Origin: Neoroseomonas soli
Lineage (GTDB): Bacteria; Pseudomonadota; Alphaproteobacteria; Acetobacterales; Acetobacteraceae
Direction of reading: 5' to 3'
Length of the DNA: 64,000 nucleotides
NCBI RefSeq assembly: GCF_018129065.1
Contig: NZ_JAAEDM010000003.1
Coordinates: 86,678-150,677 of the forward strand
Positions within the stretch are counted from its first letter, which is position 1; each line of letters starts with the position of its first letter. The notes under the pieces are model-generated. The model did no database searches and was not told the DNA's origin. It saw only the letters and a list, made by a program, of their open reading frames with translations. The translations under genes were made by a program, and so were the position numbers. Positions 24,396 to 33,478 of this stretch are shown here, one piece after another.

Positions 24396-24939
24396 GCGGA
24401 GGACGAAGCGCCCGGCGACGCCGCGTGAGGATCTGTCGGAGCCTTCGAAGTGGCGGCTGCAGCATGGCCCGGTGGGCGAGCCCGTGCGCGAGGCGGATCC
24501 CGAGACCGGGCTGCCGGTCGTGCATCGCCGCACGGTCGACACCCTCGGCCAGATGCTGGCCAACGGCACCATCACGCAGGAGATGCACGATGCGGGCGCG
24601 GTGTTCCGCCGGCAGTTCCGCGTTGCAGCGCTCGATCAGCTGCGCGCCATGCCGCTGCTCCGTCTGCCGGGTGGCTCAGGGGACCGGCTCACTGAGCGGC
24701 AGGCCAAGGCGCGCATGGAGGCGGCCGATGCCGTCACCGCCCTGGGTGGCTTCGACAGCGCGGCGGGCTCGATCGTCTGGCATGTGGTCGGCCTCGAGTG
24801 CTCGGTGCGCGAATGGGCGCAGCGTCAGGGCTGGGGTGGGCGCAGCGTCGGGCACGCCCAGGCGCAGGGGATGCTGGTGGCAGCGTTGGGCGTGCTGGCG
24901 GTGATCTACGGCTTCAAGCCAAGGAGCAGGGCTGCATAA
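24370..24939 (+). CDS. Phage protein with DUF6456-like C-terminal domain
   Basis: The protein has 189 residues. The C-terminal half (RLTERQAKARMEAADAVTALGG, IVWHVVGLECSVREWAQRQGW, AQGMLVAALGVLAVIYGFK) matches the layout of DUF6456 domains seen in alphaproteobacterial regulators and phages. That includes the conserved REWA and late Gly-Val-Leu helix. The N-terminus is basic. It is the last gene of the early chain; a regulatory or DNA-binding role is inferred. Confidence 0.65.
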   Translation: MEAAAMAAKRRTKRPATPREDLSEPSKWRLQHGPVGEPVREADPETGLPVVHRRTVDTLGQMLANGTITQEMHDAGAVFRRQFRVAALDQLRAMPLLRLPGGSGDRLTERQAKARMEAADAVTALGGFDSAAGSIVWHVVGLECSVREWAQRQGWGGRSVGHAQAQGMLVAALGVLAVIYGFKPRSRAA

Positions 24940-25019
24940 TGTTGTCGTCTGTCAGCTTGACGACCTAACCTCGGGTTGAAGAACCTCGCTCTCGGCGAGG
25001 CATACTTGGTCGGGACGCC

Positions 25020-26192
25020 ATGAATCGCTTCATTCCGTCGATCCTACTCGCAGGTTTCCTAAGCCTACCGCTCGCTGCCTGGAGCCAAGCACCTGGCAGC
25101 CCTGGGCCGACCGTCGGCACCGAGCTCAGCGACACATTCGCCGCGGACCTCGCGCTTGTTCGGACGCAGATCGCTGAGGCCGAGCGGGATCTTACGTCGG
25201 CGCCGGGCGGTCTGCTGGGCGACCTGACGCGCGTCCGGATCGGTGTCTACCGCTTGACCGAGGCGCTGCTGGAGCATCGTGCTGCAGTGGCGGCGACAGC
25301 AGTGTCCGTGCCTGGTGTTCTGACCGCCCCAGATCCTGCACGAATCGCCCGTGCTGAGGCCGAGGTGGCGGCGGCTCGGGAGCGCGTCGCTGCGGCCATG
25401 GCACAGGCGAGCCAGTCGGGGGGCATGATTGGCATACTTGCCCTGACAACGCTCGCCACAGAGAGGCAGGCGTTGGCGCTCGCCGAACTCGCAGCCGTCT
25501 CGGCTCGACAAGGATTCGCTTTGGCGCCACCGGCGAGCGGCGGGGGTTCCACTACTCAGCCCGCCGCATCCGCCCCTACCGCAGATATCCCCGGCACATC
25601 AGAAGCCGACGATCGAGCGCCCGACGCGCCGAGAAGCCGAGCGCTCCCGGCAGCAGAGCGTCGCACCCTCCAGAGCTTGGGTTACAGCGTCGAGGACGAC
25701 TGGGCATTCCTTTCCTCGCGATCCCGGATGGACGATACGCCGCAAGCGCATGGTCGCACGCAGGCCTTGGAGGATTTCTATACGAACCGCGACGCACGAG
25801 CGTTGTTGGTCGCCTGCGTCGAGGGTGAGACGCGGCTCTACGTCGATGTGCAGAAGTACCTTCTGACAGACTACCAGCGACGCACGGTGCGGGTGACGTA
25901 CCGCATCGATCAGCGGGCGCCAGTCACAGTGAACTGGGGGACGTCGACGTCGGGCCGCGCGACGGGCTTGTGGGGGCGAGATGCGATACCGTTGATCCGC
26001 GCCTTACTAGACGGTGAGGAATTGCTGCTGCGTGTCGTCGAGCAGAACAACCAGCAGCACCAGATGACGTTCTCGCTCAAGGGCTTCCGACAAGCTGCAC
26101 AGGCGGTCGCCGAGGCGTGTCGCTGGTCCCTGCAAGCGCCGGCGCCGGCGTCAGGGCAGCAACCCCGACCTGCAGGTGCTCAAAGGCGATAA
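25020..26192 (+). CDS. Exported protein with VasI/TagO-like C-terminal domain
   Basis: The protein has 390 residues. A Sec signal peptide (FIPSILLAGFLSLPLAAWSQA) leads to an Ala/Glu-rich coiled region and a Ser/Pro linker. The C-terminal domain near 265-375 reads DARALLVACVEGETRLYVDVQKYL, VRVTYRIDQRAPVTVNW, IRALLDGEELLLRVVEQNN and AEACRWSL. This is the pattern of VasI/TagO domains, including paired cysteines. Codon use is less G+C-rich than in neighbours. It stands alone between the early chain and the HNH gene, so it looks like acquired cargo acting in the periplasm. Confidence 0.6.
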   Translation: MNRFIPSILLAGFLSLPLAAWSQAPGSPGPTVGTELSDTFAADLALVRTQIAEAERDLTSAPGGLLGDLTRVRIGVYRLTEALLEHRAAVAATAVSVPGVLTAPDPARIARAEAEVAAARERVAAAMAQASQSGGMIGILALTTLATERQALALAELAAVSARQGFALAPPASGGGSTTQPAASAPTADIPGTSEADDRAPDAPRSRALPAAERRTLQSLGYSVEDDWAFLSSRSRMDDTPQAHGRTQALEDFYTNRDARALLVACVEGETRLYVDVQKYLLTDYQRRTVRVTYRIDQRAPVTVNWGTSTSGRATGLWGRDAIPLIRALLDGEELLLRVVEQNNQQHQMTFSLKGFRQAAQAVAEACRWSLQAPAPASGQQPRPAGAQRR

Positions 26193-26314
26193 CCGATCTG
26201 GCATCGCAAGCGGCTATGGATCGCTGTTACAATTCACCGTCTGGCGGCGCGGAATCCGCATCTCGTAGACTCTTCCCACGATGACGAAGTGCGGGCGCAG
26301 CCCGGCACGACAGA

Positions 26315-26338
26315 CGCCCGGAGCCCACAGCCCGGGCG
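26315..26338 (+). terminator. Possible terminator after the exported cargo gene
   Basis: CGCCCGG (26315-26321) pairs with CCGGGCG (26332-26338), followed by CTTTGCG. The stem is strong but the T-run is short. It separates the exported protein gene from the HNH gene. Confidence 0.4.
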
Positions 26339-26362
26339 CTTTGCGTTGATGGGGTGAGCGGG

Positions 26363-26671
26363 ATGGCGAGGCTGCGCATGCTGTCGACGCGCATCGCCCG
26401 CCACGACACCCGCACCGCGCTGCCGCCTCCGAAGCAGCCTGACCCGCACTACGCCTCCACCGCGCATCGCGACTGGCGCGCTGCCGTACTCACCCGCGCC
26501 GGCCACGCCTGCCAGCGTTGCGGTCGCCGCGGCGTGCGGCTCTACGCCGACCACATCGTCGAAATGCGCGACGGTGGTGCCGCGCTCGACGTGACGAACG
26601 GCCAGACTCTGTGCGGTGCCTGCCACACGACCAAGACCGTCGCCGTCCGCGCCGCACGCATGGCGCGCTGA
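26363..26671 (+). CDS. HNH endonuclease
   Basis: The protein has 102 residues. CQRCGRRG and LCGACH provide the zinc pairs, and YADHIVEMRDGGAALDVTNGQTLC is the HNH core. Small HNH proteins near terminase genes often assist packaging in cos-type phages. The ATG at 26363 follows GGTGAG; a GTG at 26354 is the alternative start. Confidence 0.85.
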   Translation: MARLRMLSTRIARHDTRTALPPPKQPDPHYASTAHRDWRAAVLTRAGHACQRCGRRGVRLYADHIVEMRDGGAALDVTNGQTLCGACHTTKTVAVRAARMAR

Positions 26672-26732
26672 CCCCGCGCCCGCTGCCGATGGGGAGGGGG
26701 GGATCGGATCTCTGGCGCCTTGGGGCGCCCCT

Positions 26733-26760
26733 CCGCGACGGGGGACACGCGGGGATTTTT
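26733..26760 (+). terminator. Rho-independent terminator-like hairpin
   Basis: CCGCG (26733-26737) and CGCGG (26748-26752) form a stem followed by GGATTTTT, with a T-run rare in this genome. A second small inverted repeat (GGCGCC-TTGG-GGCGCC) precedes it. It lies between the HNH gene and the methyltransferase genes. Confidence 0.5.
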
Positions 26761-26788
26761 CCCTCCCTAAAAATGGTGGAGTTCACGC

Positions 26789-28249
26789 ATGCAGCGAGCC
26801 TGGCCGGCCGATGCGGTCGAGCGGCGCCCGGTGGCCTCGCTGCTGCCCTACGCCCGCAATGCGCGCACCCACAGCGAGGCGCAGGTGGCGCAGATCGCCG
26901 CCGCCATCCGCGAATGGGGCTGGACCGTGCCGGTGCTGGTGGACGAGGCCGGGCAACTGATCGCCGGCCACGGCCGTGTGCTGGCGGCGAAGGCCCTCGG
27001 CCTGCTCGACGTGCCGGCGATGGTGGCGCGCGGCTGGTCCGAGGCCGACAAGCGCGCCTACGCGCTGGCGGACAACAAGCTGACGCTCAATGCCGGTTGG
27101 GATGCCGACCTGCTCAAGGGGGAGCTGTTCGAGCTGCGCTCAGAGGGCTTCGACCTCGGGCTGATCGGCTTCGGCGCGGACGAGGTGGCGGGGCTGCTTG
27201 GCGATCTCGCGGATGTCGCGGCCGCGGATACGGGGGAGTTGGGGGACGCATCCGGCGGCGGTTCCGGCATCGGAGTTGGTGGTGACGCCGAGGGGGACGA
27301 GGATCCCGCCGACGCCGAGCCGGTGCCGCCGCGCCAGGCCGTCGCTCGCCCCGGCGATCTCTGGCTGCTGGGCGAGCATCACCTGCTCTGCGGCGACAGC
27401 ACCGACCCCGCCTGCGTCGCCCGCGTGCTGGGCGGGGACCGCGCCGCGCTGCTCTTCACCAGCCCGCCCTATGGCAACCAGCGCGCCTACACCACCGGGG
27501 GCATTTCGGATTGGGATGCGCTGATGCGGGGCGTGTTCCAGCACCTCCCCGCCATCCTCGCCGAGGACGGCCAGGCGTTGGTGAACCTCGGCCTGATCCA
27601 TCGCGACGGGGAGTGGCAGCCCTATTGGCAGGGCTGGGTGGAATGGATGCGCGCGCAGGGCTGGCGGCGGTTCGGGCTGTACGCCTGGGATCAGGGGCCA
27701 GGCCTGCCGGGAGACTGGAACGGCCGACTGGCGCCGGCCTTCGAGCTGGTGTTCCACTTCAACCGAAAGTCCCGCCAGCCGAACAAGATCATCCCCTGCA
27801 AATGGGCGGGGACGGAGAACAAGGGCAGCGGGCTGCGCGCCGCGGATGGCGAGGTGAAAGCCTACACTCATGCCGGCCTGCCGGTGCAGGAGATGCGCAT
27901 CCCGGACAGCGTGCTGCGCATCACTCGCCACAAGGGCCGGGGCATCGAGACTGAGCACCCGGCAGTGTTCCCGGTGGCACTACCGGAGCTCCTGCTGCAG
28001 AGCTACGCCAATCTGGGCGATGCGGTGTTCGAGCCCTTCGCTGGCTCCGGCACCACGATCCTGGCCGGGCAGCGCACGGGGCGGAAGGTCAGGGCGATCG
28101 AGCTCGCGCCGGCCTATGTCGACCTTGCCATCGCCCGCTACCGGATGGTGTTCCCCGAGCTGAGGGTCACGCTGGACGGGGACGGCCGGGACTACGACGC
28201 CGTCGCCGCCGAGCGCGCTGCCGCGCAGGAGCCCGCCCGTGCAGCCTGA
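26789..28249 (+). CDS. ParB-domain DNA methyltransferase, first of a tandem pair
   Basis: The protein has 486 residues. The N-terminal ParB/Srx-like domain shows LLPYARNARTHSEAQVAQIAAAIREWGW and LIAGHGRVLAAKALG. The C-terminal beta-class amino-methyltransferase has motif IV TSPPYGNQR and, later, motif I FEPFAGSGTT. A linker rich in Gly and Asp separates them. The catalytic SPPY suggests N4-cytosine or N6-adenine methylation. No cognate nuclease is near, so the role is probably protection of phage DNA. The ribosome-binding site GGTGGAG precedes the ATG. It overlaps the next gene by 11 bp. Confidence 0.9.
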   Translation: MQRAWPADAVERRPVASLLPYARNARTHSEAQVAQIAAAIREWGWTVPVLVDEAGQLIAGHGRVLAAKALGLLDVPAMVARGWSEADKRAYALADNKLTLNAGWDADLLKGELFELRSEGFDLGLIGFGADEVAGLLGDLADVAAADTGELGDASGGGSGIGVGGDAEGDEDPADAEPVPPRQAVARPGDLWLLGEHHLLCGDSTDPACVARVLGGDRAALLFTSPPYGNQRAYTTGGISDWDALMRGVFQHLPAILAEDGQALVNLGLIHRDGEWQPYWQGWVEWMRAQGWRRFGLYAWDQGPGLPGDWNGRLAPAFELVFHFNRKSRQPNKIIPCKWAGTENKGSGLRAADGEVKAYTHAGLPVQEMRIPDSVLRITRHKGRGIETEHPAVFPVALPELLLQSYANLGDAVFEPFAGSGTTILAGQRTGRKVRAIELAPAYVDLAIARYRMVFPELRVTLDGDGRDYDAVAAERAAAQEPARAA

Positions 28250-29501
28250 TCTGCGCGTGGAGATGCTGCCGACCGCGCTGCTGGCGCCCTATGCCGCGAA
28301 TGCCCGGCAGCACCCGGAGGCGCAGGTGCAGCAGCTGGCCGCATCGATCCGCGAGTTCGGCTTCAACGTGCCGGTGCTGGTCGATGATGCGAGCGTGCTG
28401 ATCGCCGGCCATGGCCGCGTGCTTGCGGCGAAGGCGCTCGGGCTTTCCTCCATCCCTGCGATCCGGCTCGGGCATCTGACCGAGGCGCAGGCCAAGGCCT
28501 ATCGGCTGGCCGACAACCAGCTGGCGCTGAATTCCACCTGGGACGAGGGACTGCTGGCCGGTGAGTTGCGCGGCCTGCTCGACGCCGAGTTCGACCTTGG
28601 GCTGATCGGCTTCGATGCCTTAACGCTGGATCGCCTGCTGGCCGGCCCCGCGGAGGACGAGACCGGCGGTTCCGATCCCGACGCGCCAGCGCCGGAGCCG
28701 CCATCCTTCCCCGTGTCACGCCCCGGCGATCTGTGGATCCTCGGCCGGCATCGGCTGCTGTGCGGTAATGCCACCAACGCGCAGGACGTCGCGCGGGTGC
28801 TCGACGGCGCGAAACCGCATCTGATGGTCAGCGATCCGCCTTATGGGGTGGAGTACGACCCCTCCTGGCGGAACGAGGCCGGTGTGTCGTCCACCGCGCG
28901 CAGGGGGAAGGTCGCGAATGACGACCGCGCCGACTGGCGGGAGGCCTGGGCGCTGTTCCCGGGCGACGTCGCCTATGTCTGGCACGCCGGCGTGCACGCC
29001 CGCACCGTCATCGACAGCCTCGGGGCCGCCGGCTTCCAGATCCGCAGCCAGATCATCTGGGCCAAGCCGCGCTTCGTGCTGGGGCGCGGCGACTACCACT
29101 GGCAGCACGAGCCCTGCCTCTACGCGGTGCGCAAGGGTGCCACCGGCCACTGGCAGGGGGCGCGCGACCAGGCGACGCTGTGGTCGATCGGCTTCGGCGG
29201 CGACGAAGATGCCGAGACCATCCACGGCACACAGAAGCCGGTCGAGTGCATGCGTCGGCCGGTCGTCAACAACAGCGCGGTCGGCGATGCGGTGTACGAA
29301 CCCTTCGCGGGATCGGGCACCACCATCATCGCCGCGGAGACCAGCGCGCGGCGCTGCTACGCGATGGAGATCGATCCTCGGTACGTCGATGTCGCCGTGC
29401 TGCGCTGGCAGGCCCTGACGGGCAAGGCGGCGGTGCTCGCAGGTGAGGATCGGACCTTCAAGGACATGGCCGCTGCACGCCACACGGCCGACGTGGCCTG
29501 A
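28239..29501 (+). CDS. ParB-domain DNA methyltransferase, second of a tandem pair
   Basis: The protein has 420 residues. The ParB-like domain (LLAPYAANARQHPEAQVQQLAASIREFGF, LIAGHGRVLAAKALGL) is clearly paralogous to that of the preceding gene. The methyltransferase domain differs: motif IV is SDPPYGVEYDPSW, followed by VWHAGVHA, TQKPVECMRRP and YEPFAGSGTTI. DPPY in a beta-class enzyme favours N6-adenine. The two genes probably arose by duplication of the ParB part followed by swapping of the target domain. Confidence 0.9.
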   Translation: MQPDLRVEMLPTALLAPYAANARQHPEAQVQQLAASIREFGFNVPVLVDDASVLIAGHGRVLAAKALGLSSIPAIRLGHLTEAQAKAYRLADNQLALNSTWDEGLLAGELRGLLDAEFDLGLIGFDALTLDRLLAGPAEDETGGSDPDAPAPEPPSFPVSRPGDLWILGRHRLLCGNATNAQDVARVLDGAKPHLMVSDPPYGVEYDPSWRNEAGVSSTARRGKVANDDRADWREAWALFPGDVAYVWHAGVHARTVIDSLGAAGFQIRSQIIWAKPRFVLGRGDYHWQHEPCLYAVRKGATGHWQGARDQATLWSIGFGGDEDAETIHGTQKPVECMRRPVVNNSAVGDAVYEPFAGSGTTIIAAETSARRCYAMEIDPRYVDVAVLRWQALTGKAAVLAGEDRTFKDMAAARHTADVA

Positions 29502-29551
29502 CCCGCGCTTTGGGCTCGGAGGCAGTGCGGCCCTGGGGTAGCCTCACGAAC

Positions 29552-29980
29552 ATGGTGGACCCCTTCGATCTCGAACGCTTCGTCCAGGCGCAGGAAGAGG
29601 TGATGCCCGCGGTCAGGCGCGAGCTGGCTGCGGGCGATAAGCAAACGCATTGGATGTGGTTCGTGTTTCCGCAGTTGCGTGCGCTCGGCCGGAGCGGGAC
29701 CGCGCAGCGCTATGGAATCGCCTCGCTTGCCGAGGCGCGGGCCTATCTGGCGCATCCGCTCCTCGGACCACGGCTGGTGGACTGCACAAGGCTGGTGCTG
29801 GCCGTTGACGGACGCACTGTCCATGAGATCTTCGGCAGTCCCGATGATCTGAAGTTCCGTTCGTCGATGACCCTGTTTGCCGCGGCCGATCCGGCGGCCA
29901 CCGTCTTCACGGATGCCCTGGCGAAGTACTTCGGTGGGGCGCCGGATCCGCGCACCGTCGAGCTGCTGGCGCAGCCCTGA
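29552..29980 (+). CDS. DUF1810 family protein
   Basis: The protein has 142 residues. The family signature is present throughout: FDLERFVQAQ, GDKQTHWMWFVFPQLRALG, YGIASLAEARAYLAHPLLGPRL and FGSPDDLKFRSSMTLFA. The start is the ATG at 29552, just before the conserved FDLERF; upstream in-frame codons lack signal. Function is unknown for this family. It lies alone between the methyltransferases and a strong bidirectional terminator, and is likely cargo. Confidence 0.9.
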   Translation: MVDPFDLERFVQAQEEVMPAVRRELAAGDKQTHWMWFVFPQLRALGRSGTAQRYGIASLAEARAYLAHPLLGPRLVDCTRLVLAVDGRTVHEIFGSPDDLKFRSSMTLFAAADPAATVFTDALAKYFGGAPDPRTVELLAQP

Positions 29981-29988
29981 CACAGCGA

Positions 29989-30018
29989 CACCGCCGCCTG
30001 CACCGGCAGGCGGCGGTG
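29989..30018. terminator. Bidirectional terminator hairpin between convergent genes
   Basis: A perfect 13-bp stem (29989-30001 with 30006-30018) encloses the loop ACCG. It sits exactly between the convergent DUF1810 and DUF3489 genes. No T-run follows on either side, but stem strength is exceptional. Confidence 0.65.
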
Positions 30019-30042
30019 CTCTGCTGCGATCCGGTCGCGACG

Positions 30043-30927
30043 TCAGTCGGTGACCGCGTAGACGCTGTAGGACCCGCGGGCACCTTCTTTGTTCGGCCCG
30101 ACCTGGCGCACCCGCTCCAGCACCGTGACCTCGATGCCCTTCTTCTTCAGCCCGGCGAAGAACCCGCGCACCGTGTGTTGCGCCCAGCCGGTGGCCTCGG
30201 CGACCTGCGCCACCGTCGCCCCCTCGGGGCGGCGCAGCAGGGCGAGCACTGCCTCCTGCTTCGTACCCTCGCGCGGCTTGGGCAGCGCGCCCGGCTCCCG
30301 TGGCGGACGACCCGGCTTCGTGGCGAGGGCGGCGCGCAGGGCATCGATCGCGGTCGGCAGGTCGGTGCGCATGTTCGCGTCGTCATCCCAGGCATCGAGG
30401 ACGCGCTGCGCGGCGGCACGCAGGGTGGGGCTCGGCGTCGGGCGCGGGGTAGCGAGGGCCTGGTCCAGTAGGGCCAACTCCTCCGCCAGGGGCGCGCCCT
30501 GGGCCGGGTCGGCTGGCGCCGCGGGGGTGTCGTGCGCGGGCGCCTCCTCTTCGCCCGTCCGCGCCGTGTCGCCAACCGTGGCCGGCTCACCGTTCTCGTC
30601 CCCGTCGATGAGGCGGGGATCCACCCCGTTGCGCTCATCCCGCGGGCGGGTGTCCTCGACTTCCTCCGTCTCGCCCGCCGGTTCGACGCCGATCGCGCGC
30701 AGTCCCGCGTCGGTGATGCGCAACAGCCGGGTCCGGCCGTCGATCTGCCAGGCGTCCCGCGCGGCGTAGGCGCTCGCGTGCTCGTCGCGGACCAGCCCCT
30801 GCTTGATCAGGGACTTCGCCACCGTCTGCCGCGCCGCGGCCGGCAGTCGCTCGGGCGGGACGGCCAGCCGATCGTCGCGCTGGCTCCCCTGGCTGAGGAT
30901 GATGCGCTGGGTGTCGGAGAGTTTCAT
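30043..30927 (-). CDS. DUF3489 domain-containing protein
   Basis: The protein has 294 residues. The C-terminal DUF3489 winged-helix region reads TKQEAVLALLRRPEGATVAQVAEATGWAQHTVRGFFAGLKKKGIEVT. The N-terminal part (LSDTQRIILSQGSQRDDRLAVPP) is a second helical domain typical of these proteins, and an acidic disordered linker joins them. These proteins are common in alphaproteobacterial prophages, probably as DNA-binding regulators. It is transcribed opposite to its neighbours, next to a short helical gene on the same strand. Confidence 0.88.
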   Translation of the reverse strand: MKLSDTQRIILSQGSQRDDRLAVPPERLPAAARQTVAKSLIKQGLVRDEHASAYAARDAWQIDGRTRLLRITDAGLRAIGVEPAGETEEVEDTRPRDERNGVDPRLIDGDENGEPATVGDTARTGEEEAPAHDTPAAPADPAQGAPLAEELALLDQALATPRPTPSPTLRAAAQRVLDAWDDDANMRTDLPTAIDALRAALATKPGRPPREPGALPKPREGTKQEAVLALLRRPEGATVAQVAEATGWAQHTVRGFFAGLKKKGIEVTVLERVRQVGPNKEGARGSYSVYAVTD

Positions 30928-31022
30928 CGTCGGGCTCCTGGTTCGGCACCCGAGGCTCCGGGTGCTACCAGCCCGAGCCCCGCCGGCTCCTGCCGGGCGG
31001 GGCGGCGCGGGAGGGGCGCGCG

Positions 31023-31247
31023 CTATGCGGCGTGCTCACCGCGCTTGAAGTAGGCGTCGGTCACCCGGCGCATCTGCTCCGTGTAGAATTCGAGGTCGCC
31101 GACCTTGCCCCAGAGCACCGCCTCGGGATCGGCGCCGAAGTGGTCGGCGGACATGCGCTGCAGGTCGGCGAGCAGGGCATCGAACTCCGCCTTCTTCGCC
31201 AGGAAGGCAGCCAGGCTCCGCTGCTGGTTGGCTTCGCGCTTGGTCAT
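31023..31247 (-). CDS. Small helical phage protein
   Basis: The protein has 74 residues (MTKREANQQRSLAAFLAKKA...). It is largely alpha-helical, with FDALLADLQRMSADHFG and LEFYTEQMRRVTDAYF. A good GGAGACC precedes the ATG at 31245-31247. A longer frame upstream is not needed. It is probably co-transcribed with the DUF3489 gene. Function unknown. Confidence 0.7.
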   Translation of the reverse strand: MTKREANQQRSLAAFLAKKAEFDALLADLQRMSADHFGADPEAVLWGKVGDLEFYTEQMRRVTDAYFKRGEHAA

Positions 31248-31413
31248 CGTGGTCTCCGTCCTCTGCGTCGCGTGACGGACCATTCGCGCTGAGCCGCGCC
31301 CGAGCCAAGCCAATCGCGTGCTCATGATGTTGCTCAGTTCAGCGCGATCCGATCATCTCGTGACGCCGCGGCGCCACGCCACCAGGGAGCCGCGCATCGC
31401 GGCGCTGCACCCC

Positions 31414-31812
31414 ATGCCCCGCAAGCCCGGCCGCCCGGCCTACGTTCCCACCGAGAAGGACCGCGCCACCGTCAAGACGATGTCCGCCTTCGGCATCCCG
31501 GACTACGAGATCGCCCGCGTGATCGCGCTCGACCCCAAGACGCTGCGCAAGCACTTCTGGACCGAGCTCGAGGTCGGCCATGTCGAGGCCAACGCGAAGG
31601 TCGCCGCCTCCCTGTTCAAGAAGGCGACCGGCGACGGCCGCGAGGCAGTGGTGGCGGCGATCTTCTGGCTGAAGTGCCGCGCCGGCTGGCGCGAGCGTCC
31701 CGCCACGGATGATCTCGGCAAGAAGGAGCAGCGCGCCCTCGAGGCGGAGACCGCCGAGCGCGGTACCTCATGGGAGAGCCTGCTCGAACCGGCGAGCATC
31801 CGGCTGCAGTGA
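31414..31812 (+). CDS. Probable terminase small subunit
   Basis: The protein has 132 residues. The N-terminal half (RATVKTMSAFGIPDYEIARVIALDPKTLRKHFWTEL) is a helix-turn-helix like those of small terminases. It is followed by helices (ANAKVAASLFKKATGDGREAVVAAIFWLKCRAGW) suited to ring assembly. It directly precedes and overlaps the large subunit gene (GTGA). The role, recognising the packaging site, is inferred from position. Confidence 0.8.
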   Translation: MPRKPGRPAYVPTEKDRATVKTMSAFGIPDYEIARVIALDPKTLRKHFWTELEVGHVEANAKVAASLFKKATGDGREAVVAAIFWLKCRAGWRERPATDDLGKKEQRALEAETAERGTSWESLLEPASIRLQ

Positions 31813-33449
31813 CGGCTTGGTCGCTGGCCTGCCCCGATTGGATCGCACGGATCCAGGCCGGCAGGACGCTCGTGCCTGACCTGCCCCTGCTCAAGGGCGA
31901 GGCCGAGCGGGCGGTCACCATCTTCAATCGGCTGCGGTTGCCGGATGTGCCGGGCCGGCCGCCGCTATCCACCGCCGGTGGCGATTGGCAGCGCGACATC
32001 GTCCGCGCGCTGTTCGGCTCCTGGGACGGCACCGAGCGGCACATCCGCGAGATCTTCGCCCTGGTTCCCAAGAAGAACGCCAAGACCACCGCCGGCGCGG
32101 CGATCATGGTGACCGCCCTGCTAATGAACCGCCGCCCGCGGGCCGAGTTCATCATCGTCGCGCCAACGCAGGACGTCTCCGATCTCGCCTATCGCCAGGC
32201 GGTCGGCATGATCGAGGCCGACGCTGTGCTGGCGGCGAAGTTCCATGTGCAGGAACACCTCAAGCGCATCACCTACCGGCCGACCAACGCCTTCCTCAAG
32301 GTGAAGTCCTTCGATCCGAAGATCGTTACCGGCACCAAGCCGGCGGGGATCCTGCTCGATGAGCTGCATGTCATTGCCGAGGCGCCGGACGCTGACCGGG
32401 TCATCGGCCAGATCCGCGGCGGGCTGATCTCCCAGCCTGAGGGGTTCCTGATCACCATCACCACCCAGTCGGAGCGCCCGCCCTCCGGCGTGTTTCGCGC
32501 CGAGCTGATGAAGGCCAGAAAGGTGCGGGACGGCATCCTGCAGGCGCCGATCCTGCCGGTGCTCTACGAGTTCCCGCCCGAGGTCGAATGGAGGGACCCG
32601 GCCAATTGGAAGATGGTCACGCCGAATGATGGCCGCTCCATCACCGTCGCGCGCCTGATCCCCGACTATCGCGCCGCGGTCGAGGCCGGAGAGGAGGAGC
32701 TCCGACGCTGGGCGTCACAGCACCTCAACGTCGAGATCGGCCTCGCGCTGCTGTCGGATGCCTGGGCCGGCGCCGAGCATTGGGAGCCGCAGGCGGATCC
32801 CGATTTGACTCTGGATCAGCTGCTGCGCCGCGCCGACGTCGTCACCATTGGCATCGATGGTGGCGGGCTGGACGACCTGCTCGGCCTGTCGGTGATCGGC
32901 CGCGATGCCATCACGCGCGACTGGCTGCTGTGGTCGCGCGCCTGGGCGCATCCGGTGGTGCTGGAGCGGCGGAAGTCGGAGGCGGCCCGGCTGACGGACT
33001 TCGCCCGCGACGGCGACCTGCGCATCGTTGGGCGCCTCGGCGAGGATTTGGAGGAAGTCGCTGACCTGGTCGCCGACATCGATCGCGCCGGGCTGCTGCA
33101 CGCCGTGGGTCTGGACCCGGTGGGCATCGGCGGCATCGTCGATGCGATGGCCGAGCGGCACATCACGGGCGATCGGGTCGTCGGCATCCCACAGGGCTGG
33201 CGGATCAGTGGCGCGATCAAGACGCTGGAGCGCAAGCTGGCCGACGGGACGCTGTGGCATCCCGGCCAGGCGCTGATGGCGTGGTGCGTCGGCAATGCGC
33301 GGGTCGAGCCGCGCGGCAACGCGATCACCATCACCAAGCAGGCGGCGGGCAAGGCGAAGATCGACCCGCTGGTGGCGGCGTTCAATGCAGCGGAGTTGAT
33401 GTCGCGGAACCCGGAGGCGCGGTCGGCGCCGGCCGTCTTCGTGATTTGA
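31809..33449 (+). CDS. Terminase large subunit
   Basis: The protein has 546 residues. The ATPase domain carries VPKKNAKTTAGAA (Walker A-like), IIVAPTQDVSDLAYRQA, and ILLDELHVIAEA (Walker B and catalytic Glu). The C-terminal nuclease begins TIGIDGGGLDDLLGLSVIG and continues LHAVGLDPVGIGGIVDA. This is the Terminase_1/YmfN type. The GTG start at 31809 overlaps the preceding stop; an in-frame ATG at 31770 would add 13 residues. A hairpin follows the stop. Confidence 0.92.
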   Translation: MTAWSLACPDWIARIQAGRTLVPDLPLLKGEAERAVTIFNRLRLPDVPGRPPLSTAGGDWQRDIVRALFGSWDGTERHIREIFALVPKKNAKTTAGAAIMVTALLMNRRPRAEFIIVAPTQDVSDLAYRQAVGMIEADAVLAAKFHVQEHLKRITYRPTNAFLKVKSFDPKIVTGTKPAGILLDELHVIAEAPDADRVIGQIRGGLISQPEGFLITITTQSERPPSGVFRAELMKARKVRDGILQAPILPVLYEFPPEVEWRDPANWKMVTPNDGRSITVARLIPDYRAAVEAGEEELRRWASQHLNVEIGLALLSDAWAGAEHWEPQADPDLTLDQLLRRADVVTIGIDGGGLDDLLGLSVIGRDAITRDWLLWSRAWAHPVVLERRKSEAARLTDFARDGDLRIVGRLGEDLEEVADLVADIDRAGLLHAVGLDPVGIGGIVDAMAERHITGDRVVGIPQGWRISGAIKTLERKLADGTLWHPGQALMAWCVGNARVEPRGNAITITKQAAGKAKIDPLVAAFNAAELMSRNPEARSAPAVFVI

Positions 33450-33453
33450 TCGC

Positions 33454-33478
33454 GGTAGACCGCTTTGCGCGGTCTGCC
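33454..33478 (+). terminator. Hairpin directly after the terminase gene
   Basis: GGTAGACCGC (33454-33463) pairs with GCGGTCTGCC (33469-33478), with one wobble position, around TTTGC. It starts five bases after the stop codon. Together with the converging AIPR gene it would end transcription here. Confidence 0.5.
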
